Origin: Nitrospira sp.
GTDB lineage: Bacteria > Nitrospirota > Nitrospiria > Nitrospirales > Nitrospiraceae
Reading direction: 5' to 3'
Assembly (NCBI GenBank): GCA_015903995.1
Contig: JABMDK010000002.1
Location: 1-39,489, forward strand
DNA: 39,489 nucleotides
How positions within the stretch are numbered: position 1 is the stretch's first letter; every line of letters starts with the position of its first letter. The translations under genes were made by a program, and so were the position numbers. A model generated the notes under the pieces. The model ran no database searches. It worked only from the letters and a program-made list of their open reading frames with translations, and was not told where the DNA came from. This document shows positions 18,271 through 25,428 of this stretch, one piece after another.

Positions 18271-18507
18271 TCAGAGCGTCTGGTGAGTCCCGTCACAGAA
18301 CGGCGGCGTCTTCGTGTGCTTGCACTGGCACAAGGCGACGTCTTTCTTGACATCCACGGTGAACTCGACCGGCTCGAACCCGGTTCCTTCGTGCGCCCCG
18401 TCGCAAAACGGTTGGTCCCTCGATCGTCCACAGGAACACCAGTAGTAGGTACCCGGCTCCAGCGAAATCACCGACGGCTCTTTGGCTGCAATACGTGGCT
18501 GCCCCAT
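18271..18507 (-). CDS. Double CDGSH iron-sulfur protein
   Basis: A 78-residue protein with two CDGSH-type motifs, each able to bind a 2Fe-2S cluster through three Cys and one His. Motif one is CSCGRSRDQPFCDGAH (Cys24, Cys26, Cys35, His39); motif two is CQCKHTKTPPFCDGTH (Cys60, Cys62, Cys71, His75). Tandem-motif bacterial CDGSH proteins are small soluble electron-transfer or cluster-transfer proteins. It lies 21 bases after a VOC gene and 85 bases before the activator, so it probably provides redox function in the same operon. Confidence 0.95.
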   Translation of the reverse strand: MGQPRIAAKEPSVISLEPGTYYWCSCGRSRDQPFCDGAHEGTGFEPVEFTVDVKKDVALCQCKHTKTPPFCDGTHQTL

Positions 18508-18528
18508 AAACGTTCCTCCTCTTTTTGA

Positions 18529-18975
18529 TTACAAATACAGCGGCTTGATCGGCGACACCACCGCCGACGGGTCATTTTTCCACACCGACTCGTCCGCATC
18601 GACATAGAACTCGACTTCATTGCCGTCCGGATCTTTGAGATAGAGACTCTGGCTGACTGTATGATCGCTCATCCCGTGGATCGGGATCCCTGCTTCCTCT
18701 AACTCTCGTTTTGCCTGACGCAATTCATCGAGGCTATCCCCGACTTTGATGCCGATGTGATAGAGCCCTCGACGGGGCCCACTCGGCGGCCCCGGCACAT
18801 CGCCGACCTGAATCAGCAACAACTCATGATGTGTTCGCCCGGAGGTCAGCGCAGCGGCCGCCCCATTGAAGATCCGCCCCACCTCCGTAAACCCCAACAG
18901 GTCTCGATAGAAACCGAGCGATCGCTCCAGATCTTTCACATAAAACACGACATGACCAAGGTAGTGTGCTTTCAT
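18529..18975 (-). CDS. VOC family protein, extradiol dioxygenase-like
   Basis: A 148-residue vicinal-oxygen-chelate protein made of two beta-alpha-beta-beta-beta modules. HVVFYVKDLERSLGFYRDLL starts module one, YHIGIKVGDSLDEL starts module two, and YLKDPDGNEVEFYVD ends it. His8, His73 and Glu122 occupy the positions of the 2-His-1-Glu iron triad of catechol dioxygenases, so ring cleavage or a glyoxalase-type reaction is possible. The start ATG overlaps the preceding stop by four bases (ATGA), so translation is coupled to the upstream hypothetical gene. Confidence 0.9.
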   Translation of the reverse strand: MKAHYLGHVVFYVKDLERSLGFYRDLLGFTEVGRIFNGAAAALTSGRTHHELLLIQVGDVPGPPSGPRRGLYHIGIKVGDSLDELRQAKRELEEAGIPIHGMSDHTVSQSLYLKDPDGNEVEFYVDADESVWKNDPSAVVSPIKPLYL

Positions 18976-19394
18976 CTGACTCGCCCCTTGTTGGACCTCG
19001 ACTGCACCAGCAATGCCCGGACCGCTGCGTGTGCCAATACCACATCGGGGCTCCGTTGCAATGCCTCGTGATACTGCCGGCTGAATCCCTCCCCCTCTTC
19101 CGTCGGTACCATGAGGGCCTGCACAGAGGCCAGCAGCGCCGGGATTTCCTCGCTGGATGCAGCCTCATCTGATTCACTGAGTTCATCAAGCTTGGCGATT
19201 GATTGGGAGAGGGGACGCAACCAAGCAAACCAAGCGTCGTTCAACACCAGCTGCAAGAACGCACCATTGGATGGAACCCGTCCATGCACACGTTCATAGG
19301 CCACGCGCTCGTCGTCGAGCAAGGCCTTGTGCAGGCGAAGGAGAGCAGAAAAGAGATTGTCCAGAGAGGTATTCCTATTTCGTTGCTCCCGCAT
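18972..19394 (-). CDS. Conserved hypothetical protein, helical
   Basis: About 140 residues, mostly alpha-helical: LDNLFSALLRLHKALLDDERVAYERVHGRV, then FLQLVLNDAWFAWLRPLSQSIAKLDE, an acidic linker, and a C-terminal helix. I recall similar unnamed proteins in Proteobacteria with the phrase AYERVHGRVP and DxWFAWLRPLS, but no function. The open frame reaches 19436; I prefer ATG 19392-19394 (MREQRNRN) because AAGG lies seven bases upstream, although 19436 and 19400 are possible. Four-base overlap with the following VOC gene. Confidence 0.75.
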   Translation of the reverse strand: MREQRNRNTSLDNLFSALLRLHKALLDDERVAYERVHGRVPSNGAFLQLVLNDAWFAWLRPLSQSIAKLDELSESDEAASSEEIPALLASVQALMVPTEEGEGFSRQYHEALQRSPDVVLAHAAVRALLVQSRSNKGRVR

Positions 19395-19413
19395 GGCCAT
19401 ACCTTGAAGGTTC

Positions 19414-19521
19414 CTAGTCCGTTTTCCCTGCATCATAGCAAAACCGTCTCTGGATGATCTTGCCTTGAGAGATGTCGCCGAACAGATCAGTGAACCACTG
19501 TTGTGGAATGGTCGGACTCAT
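19414..19521 (-). CDS. Candidate 35-residue small ORF, translationally coupled
   Basis: An open frame of 35 codons starts at ATG 19519-19521, overlapping the stop of the upstream VOC gene in the classic ATGA arrangement, and ends with TAG at 19414-19416. The product begins MSPTIPQQWFTDLFGDISQG and ends with a Tyr/Cys and basic tail. It fills the only gap between otherwise abutting genes of the operon. I recognise no family. The overlap geometry is the sole support, so it could be chance. Confidence 0.4.
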   Translation of the reverse strand: MSPTIPQQWFTDLFGDISQGKIIQRRFCYDAGKTD

Positions 19522-19952
19522 GACCGCTTCTCCTTCGGCGGTTTGTCGGAAAATGTTATCCCGGCTTTCTGCACCTCCTGATAGGGAAGAAGCCAGACCA
19601 ACGATTCATCGCTCAGGTCACCGACCTGAATACGATTGCCCCAAGGATCACGAAAATCACAGCGGAAGTCAGGATGGAGCTTCAGCTTATACTTCTTCGT
19701 CAGCTTCTTACGGACTTCTTTGATCTGTTCTGCATCACGGACCATCAGTCCAAAATGCTTCGTGCGATCCGGCTGAAGCTGGTCTACTTCAAAAATGGCC
19801 ATGAACTGATGTTCCCCAAGCTTGCACCAGACCGCTCCTTCCCCACCACGTAACATCTTCAACCCAAAGACGTCCTGATAGAACTTCGCCGCCTTCGTGG
19901 CATCGGTGACTTCGATCACGACATGGTTACAGCCATAGACTTGAACGGCCAT
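19518..19952 (-). CDS. VOC family protein
   Basis: A 144-residue vicinal-oxygen-chelate protein. NHVVIEVTDATKAAKFYQDV (module one) and HFGLMVRDAEQIKEV (module two) are typical, as is the FRDPWGNRIQVGD ending. Metal-site candidates are His10 and His66, but the usual terminal Glu of the triad is replaced near Gln109, so it is less likely to be an extradiol dioxygenase than the other VOC gene of the operon. Its ATG overlaps the last base of the DsbA-like gene stop (TAATG), and its stop overlaps the next small ORF. Confidence 0.88.
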   Translation of the reverse strand: MAVQVYGCNHVVIEVTDATKAAKFYQDVFGLKMLRGGEGAVWCKLGEHQFMAIFEVDQLQPDRTKHFGLMVRDAEQIKEVRKKLTKKYKLKLHPDFRCDFRDPWGNRIQVGDLSDESLVWLLPYQEVQKAGITFSDKPPKEKRS

Positions 19953-20614
19953 TACCCACCTACCTTTCCCGCAGCCGAGCCGGTTACACTCCCTCTGAAG
20001 ACCGCCACTAACTGCTCAGGAGGCTGTGCCCCGGAGAGCGCGTAGGCTCCGTTGATCACAAAATACGGAACCCCTCGAATGCCCAACCGATGACCGGCAG
20101 CTTCCTCCACCTTCACCTCTTCGACGCCCTCATCGCCCGCCAGGAAGGTTACGGTGATTGCTCGATCAAGCCCCTCATCAGCAGCGGCTTGGGACAATGT
20201 GTCGATACTCCCAATATCTCCACCCTCCAGGAAATACTGGCGAAAGAGCCTCTCGACCATCTCATCCTGTTTCCCCTGATGCCCCGCCCACCAGATGAGG
20301 CGATGCGCGGCAAATGTGTTGGGCGTGCGAGCAATGCTCCCAAAGGCGAAATGGATGCCTTCCTCGGCACCTGCTGTTGAGACGTGATCATAGATCGCTT
20401 GAGCAGCGGCAGGGCTGCCGAACTTCGCGTCAAGGTACTGTCGTCGATCCATCCCCTCGCGTGGCATGGTCGGATTCAATTGAAAGGGCCGCCATCTGAC
20501 GTTCACAGGAACACCGTCCCACGCCTTGAGTGCCCGTTCCAGGCGCCGCTTGCCCACATAGCACCAGGGACAGATCTCAGAATAGACATCGACTGTCAGC
20601 GCTTGCTCATTCAT
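19952..20614 (-). CDS. DsbA family oxidoreductase (FrnE-like)
   Basis: A 220-residue cytoplasmic thioredoxin-fold protein of the FrnE/2-hydroxychromene-2-carboxylate isomerase-like group. It has a CPWC active site (Cys15, Cys18) near the N-terminus, WRPFQLNPTMPREGMDRRQYL, the helical insertion with PNTFAAHRLIWWA, and the cis-Pro loop GIRGVPYFVINGAYALSGAQP. There is no signal peptide. FrnE proteins act as disulfide isomerases in stress tolerance or in aromatic polyketide metabolism. One-base overlaps on both sides show strict operon packing. Confidence 0.92.
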   Translation of the reverse strand: MNEQALTVDVYSEICPWCYVGKRRLERALKAWDGVPVNVRWRPFQLNPTMPREGMDRRQYLDAKFGSPAAAQAIYDHVSTAGAEEGIHFAFGSIARTPNTFAAHRLIWWAGHQGKQDEMVERLFRQYFLEGGDIGSIDTLSQAAADEGLDRAITVTFLAGDEGVEEVKVEEAAGHRLGIRGVPYFVINGAYALSGAQPPEQLVAVFRGSVTGSAAGKVGG

Positions 20615-21495
20615 TACAGGTGGCCCATCTTGCCCGCTTGATAATCATTCACGGCTTGCACAAGTTCGGCTTTGGCATTCATGACGAACGGACCATACCG
20701 AGCAATCGGCTCCTCGATCGGTTGACCGCTCAAGATCAAAAGCCGGCTGTCTCCGCGGGCTTCAATAGCCACAGACGACCCATTCCGCATACACACAAAT
20801 AACTCTGCCTCTCCTGCGTCGCGTGAGCCATTCACCGACACCAGGCCTTGCACCACGAAGACCGACGTATTGTACCCATCCGGCAGATGCAACTCCGCAC
20901 GGCGGTTGGCAGCCAACTCCAGATCATAGAGTTCGACCGGTGTCACCGTATGGGCCGGCCCCTTCTGTCCCTGAATTGTTCCTGCAATCACACGCAGTCG
21001 GCCTGCTCCACCTTCAAGTTCAACCTTTGGAATATCAACGTTCAGAATCGTCTGGTAACGAGGCGCCGACATCTTCTGCGTGCGCGGCAGATTCACCCAG
21101 AGTTGGATAGCCTGAAAGGTTCCGCCTTGCTGAGCCCAATTCTTCTCATGCAACTCTTCGTGTACGACTCCGGACGCCGCCGTCATCCATTGCACATCGC
21201 CCGGCCCGATGACACCGGCATTGCCGGCCGAATCTCTGTGAGCGACCGCCCCCTGGTACATAATCGTGACGGTTTCAAACCCGCGATGCGGATGCTCACC
21301 GACACCACGTGGGTGAGCAATCGGTTCAAAATACTGTGGTCCGGCATAATCCAGCAAAAGAAACGGGCTGACCTCTCGATCGAGATCGTTGCTCGGGAAC
21401 AGGTTCCGCACGGGGAACCCGTCTCCCACCATATGGGCCGATCCTGGTTGATAGATCCCTGCCACTTCTTTGACAACAGCCGTCCCTGTAGCCAT
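20614..21495 (-). CDS. Pirin family protein
   Basis: A 293-residue bicupin. The N-terminal cupin holds the pirin metal site: HPHRGFETVT (His68, His70) and MTAASGVVHEE (His112, Glu114). The C-terminal cupin follows with NRRAELHLPDGYNTSVFVVQG. Bacterial pirins can act as quercetin 2,3-dioxygenases or redox regulators; which applies here is unknown. ATG 21493-21495 is chosen because AAGGAGG lies just upstream; the frame is open five codons further. It starts 11 bases after the NmrA stop. Confidence 0.95.
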   Translation of the reverse strand: MATGTAVVKEVAGIYQPGSAHMVGDGFPVRNLFPSNDLDREVSPFLLLDYAGPQYFEPIAHPRGVGEHPHRGFETVTIMYQGAVAHRDSAGNAGVIGPGDVQWMTAASGVVHEELHEKNWAQQGGTFQAIQLWVNLPRTQKMSAPRYQTILNVDIPKVELEGGAGRLRVIAGTIQGQKGPAHTVTPVELYDLELAANRRAELHLPDGYNTSVFVVQGLVSVNGSRDAGEAELFVCMRNGSSVAIEARGDSRLLILSGQPIEEPIARYGPFVMNAKAELVQAVNDYQAGKMGHL

Positions 21496-21506
21496 GTGGT
21501 CCTCCT

Positions 21507-22364
21507 TCACACCATCGTTCGTAGCGCGTCTTCCAGCGTGACCGTGCCTCGCACCAACTTCGCCGGATGCTCGTACCCGATCGCGCCGTTTGAGAACGCG
21601 CGGTACATTTCCTCAAACAATCTCGCCGCCTCGTCCGAAAATCCAAACGATTTGAATGTCGGGACCACGGCACTGAGTGGCGCATGTTGGGCCATCACCG
21701 CTTTCCCAAGAATCCGACTGAGTGCAGACGCCGCTTGATCCGGGCTGTACTCTTCCGGCCCCGCCATTTCCGCGATCTGCTTCCCATGACCACCAGCCAT
21801 CAATTGTTCCGCCCCAATTCTGCCGATGTCCTTGGTTGAAATCATCGGTATCTTCGCCTGAGGTGCCATGAAGGTTGGAAGAACACCCTGCGCCTTGGCC
21901 GCACCGATCACTGGGGCCCAATTGTCCATAAAGTAACAGGGGCGAAGAATGGTCAGCCGCTTGGCATGACAGCCAAGTGCATACTCTCCATAACTCGCCG
22001 CTCGAATCGGGCCGGTCCCGCCGTGAATATGCCCCCCGATCGATGACAGGAACACAACATGTTCGACTCCGCTCTTTTGGACGGCTTCCGCCGCGCGATC
22101 CATTCGTGTTCGCTGATCCGCCAACCAGGCCTCAGCCCCGTAATTCGGCGGTACCAATAGATAGACCCCTTTCGCTCCTTTGAAGGCCTCGGCCATGGCC
22201 GATACATCGTCGAGCGACGCCACGGCAACCTCCGCTCCTTTCGCCTTCCAGCCGGCCCCCTTATCGACCGAACGGACGACAACCCTGACCGGCTGTTTCT
22301 TACCGAGCAAGGTTTCCACGACTGACGACCCTGTATTCCCTGTAGCCCCTACGACAACAAACAT
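21507..22364 (-). CDS. NmrA-like NAD(P)-binding protein
   Basis: A 285-residue extended short-chain dehydrogenase-like protein of the NmrA group. It opens directly with the nucleotide-binding loop GATGNTG (6-12), then VRVVVRSVDKG (NADP-phosphate contact), HVVFLSSIGG and LRPCYFMDNW. The usual SDR catalytic Tyr-x-x-x-Lys is absent, as in NmrA redox sensors; quinone reductases of the QorB type are close relatives. AGGAGG lies seven bases before ATG 22362-22364. It is the first gene after the sigma-54 promoter at 22495-22510. Confidence 0.9.
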   Translation of the reverse strand: MFVVVGATGNTGSSVVETLLGKKQPVRVVVRSVDKGAGWKAKGAEVAVASLDDVSAMAEAFKGAKGVYLLVPPNYGAEAWLADQRTRMDRAAEAVQKSGVEHVVFLSSIGGHIHGGTGPIRAASYGEYALGCHAKRLTILRPCYFMDNWAPVIGAAKAQGVLPTFMAPQAKIPMISTKDIGRIGAEQLMAGGHGKQIAEMAGPEEYSPDQAASALSRILGKAVMAQHAPLSAVVPTFKSFGFSDEAARLFEEMYRAFSNGAIGYEHPAKLVRGTVTLEDALRTMV

Positions 22365-22494
22365 AATGAGTCCTCCTCTTCCTGACACAACGCACAAGCG
22401 TTCTGTAATCGCCTCTGCATAATGACATCACGGCTTTTGTCTATACAGCACTTCGCACCGCCAGACCAACTCTCATTACCACACATTCCAGCAT

Positions 22495-22510
22495 GGCAAC
22501 TTACGTTCCA
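22495..22510 (-). promoter_or_regulatory. Sigma-54 promoter for the NmrA operon
   Basis: On the minus strand: TGGAAC, five bases (GTAAG), then TTGCC. This matches the sigma-54 consensus TGGCAC-N5-TTGCA at 9 of 11 positions, with GG and GC ten bases apart. The predicted start is near 22484, about 120 bases before the NmrA ATG. The distance to the upstream double palindrome is within one base of that at the other sigma-54 promoter in the window. Confidence 0.75.
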
Positions 22511-22605
22511 GACAACAGGAACAGACCTCTTTTCGCAATCTACTTGAAATGAGAAGGGATTCGCTTCGCAGAACGCAGAATTGTCAAACGTCCCGCAGGA
22601 AAGGA

Positions 22606-22642
22606 GTGCCGAATCAATGGCACCGTGCCGAAGGATCGGCTC
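22606..22642 (-). promoter_or_regulatory. Double palindrome, likely activator binding site 2
   Basis: Two inverted repeats: GTGCC (22606-22610) with GGCAC (22619-22623), and GTGCCGA (22625-22631) with TCGGC (22636-22640). It is gap-free alignable to the element at 16531-16567 (30 of 37 identical). Its centre is about 140 bases upstream of the predicted sigma-54 start for NmrA. It also sits 40 bases before the divergent OB-fold gene, which it could affect too. Confidence 0.75.
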
Positions 22643-22682
22643 CTTTCTGCAAGGCATATGGTACTCTTAACTGGAGGTACTG

Positions 22683-23174
22683 ATGACTGTTCTACTCATT
22701 CGCATCGGGCTTCGAACCGTCATCCTCATCCTTTCAGGGGTGATCGGTCTTCACGCTGTTCTCGCAGCGGATGAGCTCTCCCTGCCCTCCCGAGTCAGTG
22801 CAGTGAAAATTTCAGTCGCCTCCTATGAACGAATTCCCATCGCGACCATCCTGGCGCATCCGGATCGCTATCAGATGAAGGAAATACGAATCACCGGAAC
22901 CGTCACAGCGACTCAGACGGAAACCATCCCGAATCGGATGATCTGTGGAAGCCCCCATGAACGAACGACGCTCATGGTTGAGGATGACAGCGGACAGATC
23001 GAGATCATTGATCACGGTGCATGCGGGAAGAATGTCGGGGCCCTCAAAGCACCGATGCTGAAGACAGGCCAACCGATCGATCTCTTGGTGCGAATCATGA
23101 TCCCCACCAACCTGGGCTCTTCCGGTTCATCGGTGGAAGCCACTATCCGCTATATCGCCCCGGCACGAGACTAG
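22683..23174 (+). CDS. Secreted OB-fold-like protein (hypothetical)
   Basis: A 163-residue protein starting at ATG 22683, six bases after GGAGG. The first 29 residues are a signal peptide (hydrophobic VILILSGVIGLHAVLA before ADE). The mature part contains RYQMKEIRITGTVTATQTE, TLMVEDDSGQIEIIDHGACG and a closing beta strand, which looks like an OB fold of the kind seen in exported proteins. Two Cys residues could pair. Transcribed away from the NmrA operon and from a short upstream region shared with the activator site. No enzymatic role can be assigned. Confidence 0.75.
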   Translation: MTVLLIRIGLRTVILILSGVIGLHAVLAADELSLPSRVSAVKISVASYERIPIATILAHPDRYQMKEIRITGTVTATQTETIPNRMICGSPHERTTLMVEDDSGQIEIIDHGACGKNVGALKAPMLKTGQPIDLLVRIMIPTNLGSSGSSVEATIRYIAPARD

Positions 23175-23770
23175 TAGATCGTCCGCCCAATTGGCGTGTC
23201 CCCTACTCGCCTTGCGCTCTTCGATGAGATCAGAATAGGCCTGTCGAATGTCATACCTTTTCAATACTGTCCAAGGCTGGTGGAGTCGCATCTTGTATCG
23301 TGCATGACTGGGAGCAGGCTGTTGACAACGTCCGCCAGCAGCGTTCTCGCGACGCTCAGAGGCTCAACGTACGGCAGAGAGTACGCGTCGCCTCTTCGCT
23401 GGCTGCGGCCTTGCTGGACGGCCTTTCTTAACAGCCTGCGAGGAGTCCCTGAGGCGTCTGTGATCGGATCGAGTGGCTCACATCCAGATCTCCCAAAGCT
23501 TTTGTCAACATACTGGGAGATGAACATTCGGTCTTCCCTCTCCAGCCAAGATCAGGTCTGTCATCCATTAGATGCCCTGCTTCCTCTGCACGAACCGCTG
23601 ACGCACCGTCACCTTATGGATGCTCTGGTACTCAACCATCCCGCAGAGCACCCGATCCAGCAGCTGCGGTGACGGACGGAACTCCACGCTCATGGGGCCG
23701 ACACACGCATCAACTTCTGGAGAAGCGTGATCGACGACGGACTTGCGACACCCCGACAGGCGGTGAGCGC
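23175..23770. other. Gene-free stretch with one repeat element
   Basis: 596 bases between the OB-fold gene and the broken toxin gene. It contains the palindromic element at 23315-23438. Several open frames (for example 23196-23672 plus and 23568-23798 minus) lack ribosome binding sites, family motifs and normal composition. The remainder may be eroded coding sequence but I cannot name a source. Confidence 0.55.
23315..23438. repeat. 124-bp palindromic interspersed element (E1)
   Basis: Bounded by the perfect inverted ends CAGGCTGTT (23315-23323) and AACAGCCTG (23430-23438). Inside these, CGTCCGCCAGCA on the left is matched by TGCTGGACGG on the right. At the centre GAGGC and CGTAC pair with GTACG and GCCTC around an eight-base loop. 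It has no open frame and no target duplication that I can see. The layout resembles a REP/MITE-like element that I associate with Nitrospira genomes from memory; copy number elsewhere is unchecked. Confidence 0.65.
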
Positions 23771-24160
23771 TCAGTTGGCCTCTGCTATCACCTGACACAC
23801 CGGGCCATAGGGCTTTAAGCCCATATCATATGTGAGCAGGCGCAGGTGTTCGACGTGGGCTTGCGCCAACAAGATGCGGTCGAAAGGGTCACGATGATGA
23901 AGCGGCAACCGATCCAAGGCCAGGGTATGTGCCACTGACACCGGCAATTCTTGAAACCCACTGTCCGTGATCTTCGCGGCGAGTTCGCCGGGATCTGCGG
24001 AAAGCTTCTTCACTTGAATCTTGATGACCACCTCCCAGAGTGAAGCGGCACTAACATAGACTATGGCCGTGGTTTCGATCTAGTGATAGATGTTCTTCGA
24101 GAGTCGTGGAGACTGAATCACATACCACAGGTAGACATGGGTATCTAACAGGAGATTCAC
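23771..24160 (-). pseudogene. VapC-like PIN-domain toxin interrupted by an in-frame TAG
   Basis: Read from GTG 24158-24160, which overlaps the antitoxin stop as GTGA, the frame gives V/M-NLLLDTHVYLWYVIQSPRLS, then TAG at 24080-24082 (codon 27). It continues in the same frame as AASLWEVVIKIQVKKL and LPLHHRDPFDRILLAQAHVE to LLTYDMGLKPYG. LLLDTH carries the first PIN acidic residue, SLWE the second and DPFDR the third, so the full 129-codon protein would be a normal PIN ribonuclease. Only the stop codon breaks it. An internal GTG at 24031 could make an 86-residue fragment without the first acidic residue, which is unlikely to be active. Confidence 0.85.
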
Positions 24161-24408
24161 CCCCCACTCTCGAACGAGGCCGTCGTCTCCAATGGTAACG
24201 GCGCATCAAAATCATCCGCAATGATCACGCGCCCTTTCAAGAGTCCTGGACGACGGACAGGAATGGGCTGATCGAGCGGCCCAAGCTGGGCCACCGGCGT
24301 CCCATCTTTACAAATCGTGATGCGTTGCCCCTTCGCAACGGCGGCCAAGAGCTTGGACAAATGGGTCTTGGATTCATGGATATTCACGGTCTTCGTCGTG
24401 GCTTTCAT
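24157..24408 (-). CDS. Phd/YefM-type antitoxin
   Basis: An 83-residue antitoxin of the Phd/YefM family. The N-terminal DNA-binding fold is clear: TVNIHESKTHLSKLLAAVAKGQRITICKDGTPVAQL. The C-terminal segment (RRPGLLKGRVIIADDFDAPL) is the expected toxin-binding tail. ATG 24406-24408 is preferred over the TTG at 24420 because it follows GGTGAG and starts at the conserved region. It is intact while its toxin partner has an in-frame stop, the non-dangerous way for such a pair to decay. Confidence 0.9.
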   Translation of the reverse strand: MKATTKTVNIHESKTHLSKLLAAVAKGQRITICKDGTPVAQLGPLDQPIPVRRPGLLKGRVIIADDFDAPLPLETTASFESGG

Positions 24409-24666
24409 AGGACTCACCAACCTGGACTAACTTTAATCTACTTTTGACCTGAGCGGGAGTCAATCCGATCTTTCCACGATGCCGGCAACCACTCACCAGG
24501 CCATCACGGTCATCTGCGAACAGACGACGCGGGTCGGCCGCGCTCATTTCCGTTTTGCTAACGTATGGGAATCAGGCTTGCGAGAATGCGATTGAGATAG
24601 TGAAGCAGATCAGGCCGTGTAAAGACATGGTACCTACGTGGTTTGGGCATTCACTGTTTTTTGCAC

Positions 24667-25101
24667 CTACTCCCAGCCACTGACTTCATAGCCCTTTTCC
24701 TTCAGACACTTCGTCACGGCATCGGCATAGGGTGGGTCCGGCTCCAGTGGTTTGAACGTTCCTCCGGCCAGTCCTACGATCAACCCCAGCCCGCTTCCGG
24801 CAGCCGCCCCGATGGCAATGCCGGGCAATCCACCGACGACCCCGGCCGACGCACCGACCGCACCGCCAAGCGTGACACCAAGCACCGCACCGGTAGCTGC
24901 ATTCACGCTCCGATGCACCCCGGGACGCAACGCAGCCTCCTCCGTTTTCTTTCGGCACAAGTCAATTTCCTGTTGCGCCATCTGCCTGCCATACAAGTGA
25001 AGTTGTTTATTCGATCGCAAGATCGGCTGGGGCCCCGTACAGGCTGTGACAGTCAGTAGAAGGATCATCCCTATCAGGCGCTGCCAAGATTGATCGGCCA
25101 C
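24667..25101 (-). CDS. Glycine-zipper lipoprotein (copy 1)
   Basis: A 144-residue lipoprotein: signal peptide with lipobox VTAC (Cys21), a polar region with IDLCRKKTEE, a long glycine-zipper (GAVLGVTLGGAVGASAGVVG, then GIAIGAAAGSGLGLIVGLAG) able to insert in a membrane, and a conserved C-terminus VTKCLKEKGYEVSGWE. The two Cys outside the lipobox likely form a disulfide joining the ends. It resembles the second lipoprotein gene 327 bases upstream in order and motifs. Family role is presumed to be envelope structure; no function is known. Confidence 0.85.
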   Translation of the reverse strand: MADQSWQRLIGMILLLTVTACTGPQPILRSNKQLHLYGRQMAQQEIDLCRKKTEEAALRPGVHRSVNAATGAVLGVTLGGAVGASAGVVGGLPGIAIGAAAGSGLGLIVGLAGGTFKPLEPDPPYADAVTKCLKEKGYEVSGWE

Positions 25102-25428
25102 AGAAATTCCCTGGAGTGCTTTCTAGTCTTTTCTTCACTTCTCACCCTTTGGACGAAATGTCGAGGTTTTTCCCAATTGCGCACATCTCTCATGATCCGG
25201 TTCACTCGTCCAGCGTTCCTCTTCTTACTCCTTACCTCTCTCTACACATCTCCCCTCGCAGAGCGGATGGGTGGGTACTCTCCTGCGCGCATTGTCCGAG
25301 CACTTCTTGCACCACTCATTTTTGGCTGGACGTTGAGGTCGTTTCCATTGCGCGCATCCAACGAGGGCCTTCTGAGGCCGCGCGTTGGGCGAGCACCGAA
25401 ACGACCTCAGCGCCCAGCCTCCTCCCCC
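25102..25428. other. Intergenic region with large hairpin element
   Basis: 327 bases between the two glycine-zipper lipoprotein genes. It contains the 96-bp palindromic element at 25324-25419 and otherwise pyrimidine-rich sequence without recognisable genes. Apparent open frames on the plus strand here are low-complexity and lack ribosome binding sites. Confidence 0.55.
25324..25419. repeat. 96-bp palindromic element (E2)
   Basis: Left arm 25324-25345 and right arm 25398-25419 are complementary at 20 of 22 positions, and the two exceptions are A-C or T-G type changes. Inner pairs include CCAACG with CGTTGG and GGCCT with AGGCC around a TCTG loop. The 16-base core at 25379-25394, read on the minus strand as GCTCGCCCAACGCGCG, matches 38168-38183 in 14 of 16. 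It begins nine bases after the stop of lipoprotein copy 2, so it could also act as a 3' stabiliser or terminator. Confidence 0.7.

Noticed and set aside
20848-21738. 296-codon plus-strand open frame over pirin and NmrA
   Set aside because: Spans two real genes and their junction on the other strand; no family features or start site.
22619-22655. Possible sigma-54 promoter for the OB-fold gene (TGGCAC or GGCTCC start)
   Set aside because: TGGCAC is not followed by TTGC at the right distance, and GGCTCCTTTCTGC has a nine-base rather than ten-base spacing.
23196-23672. 158-codon plus-strand open frame after the OB-fold gene
   Set aside because: Runs straight through the palindromic element E1, lacks a ribosome binding site and matches no family.
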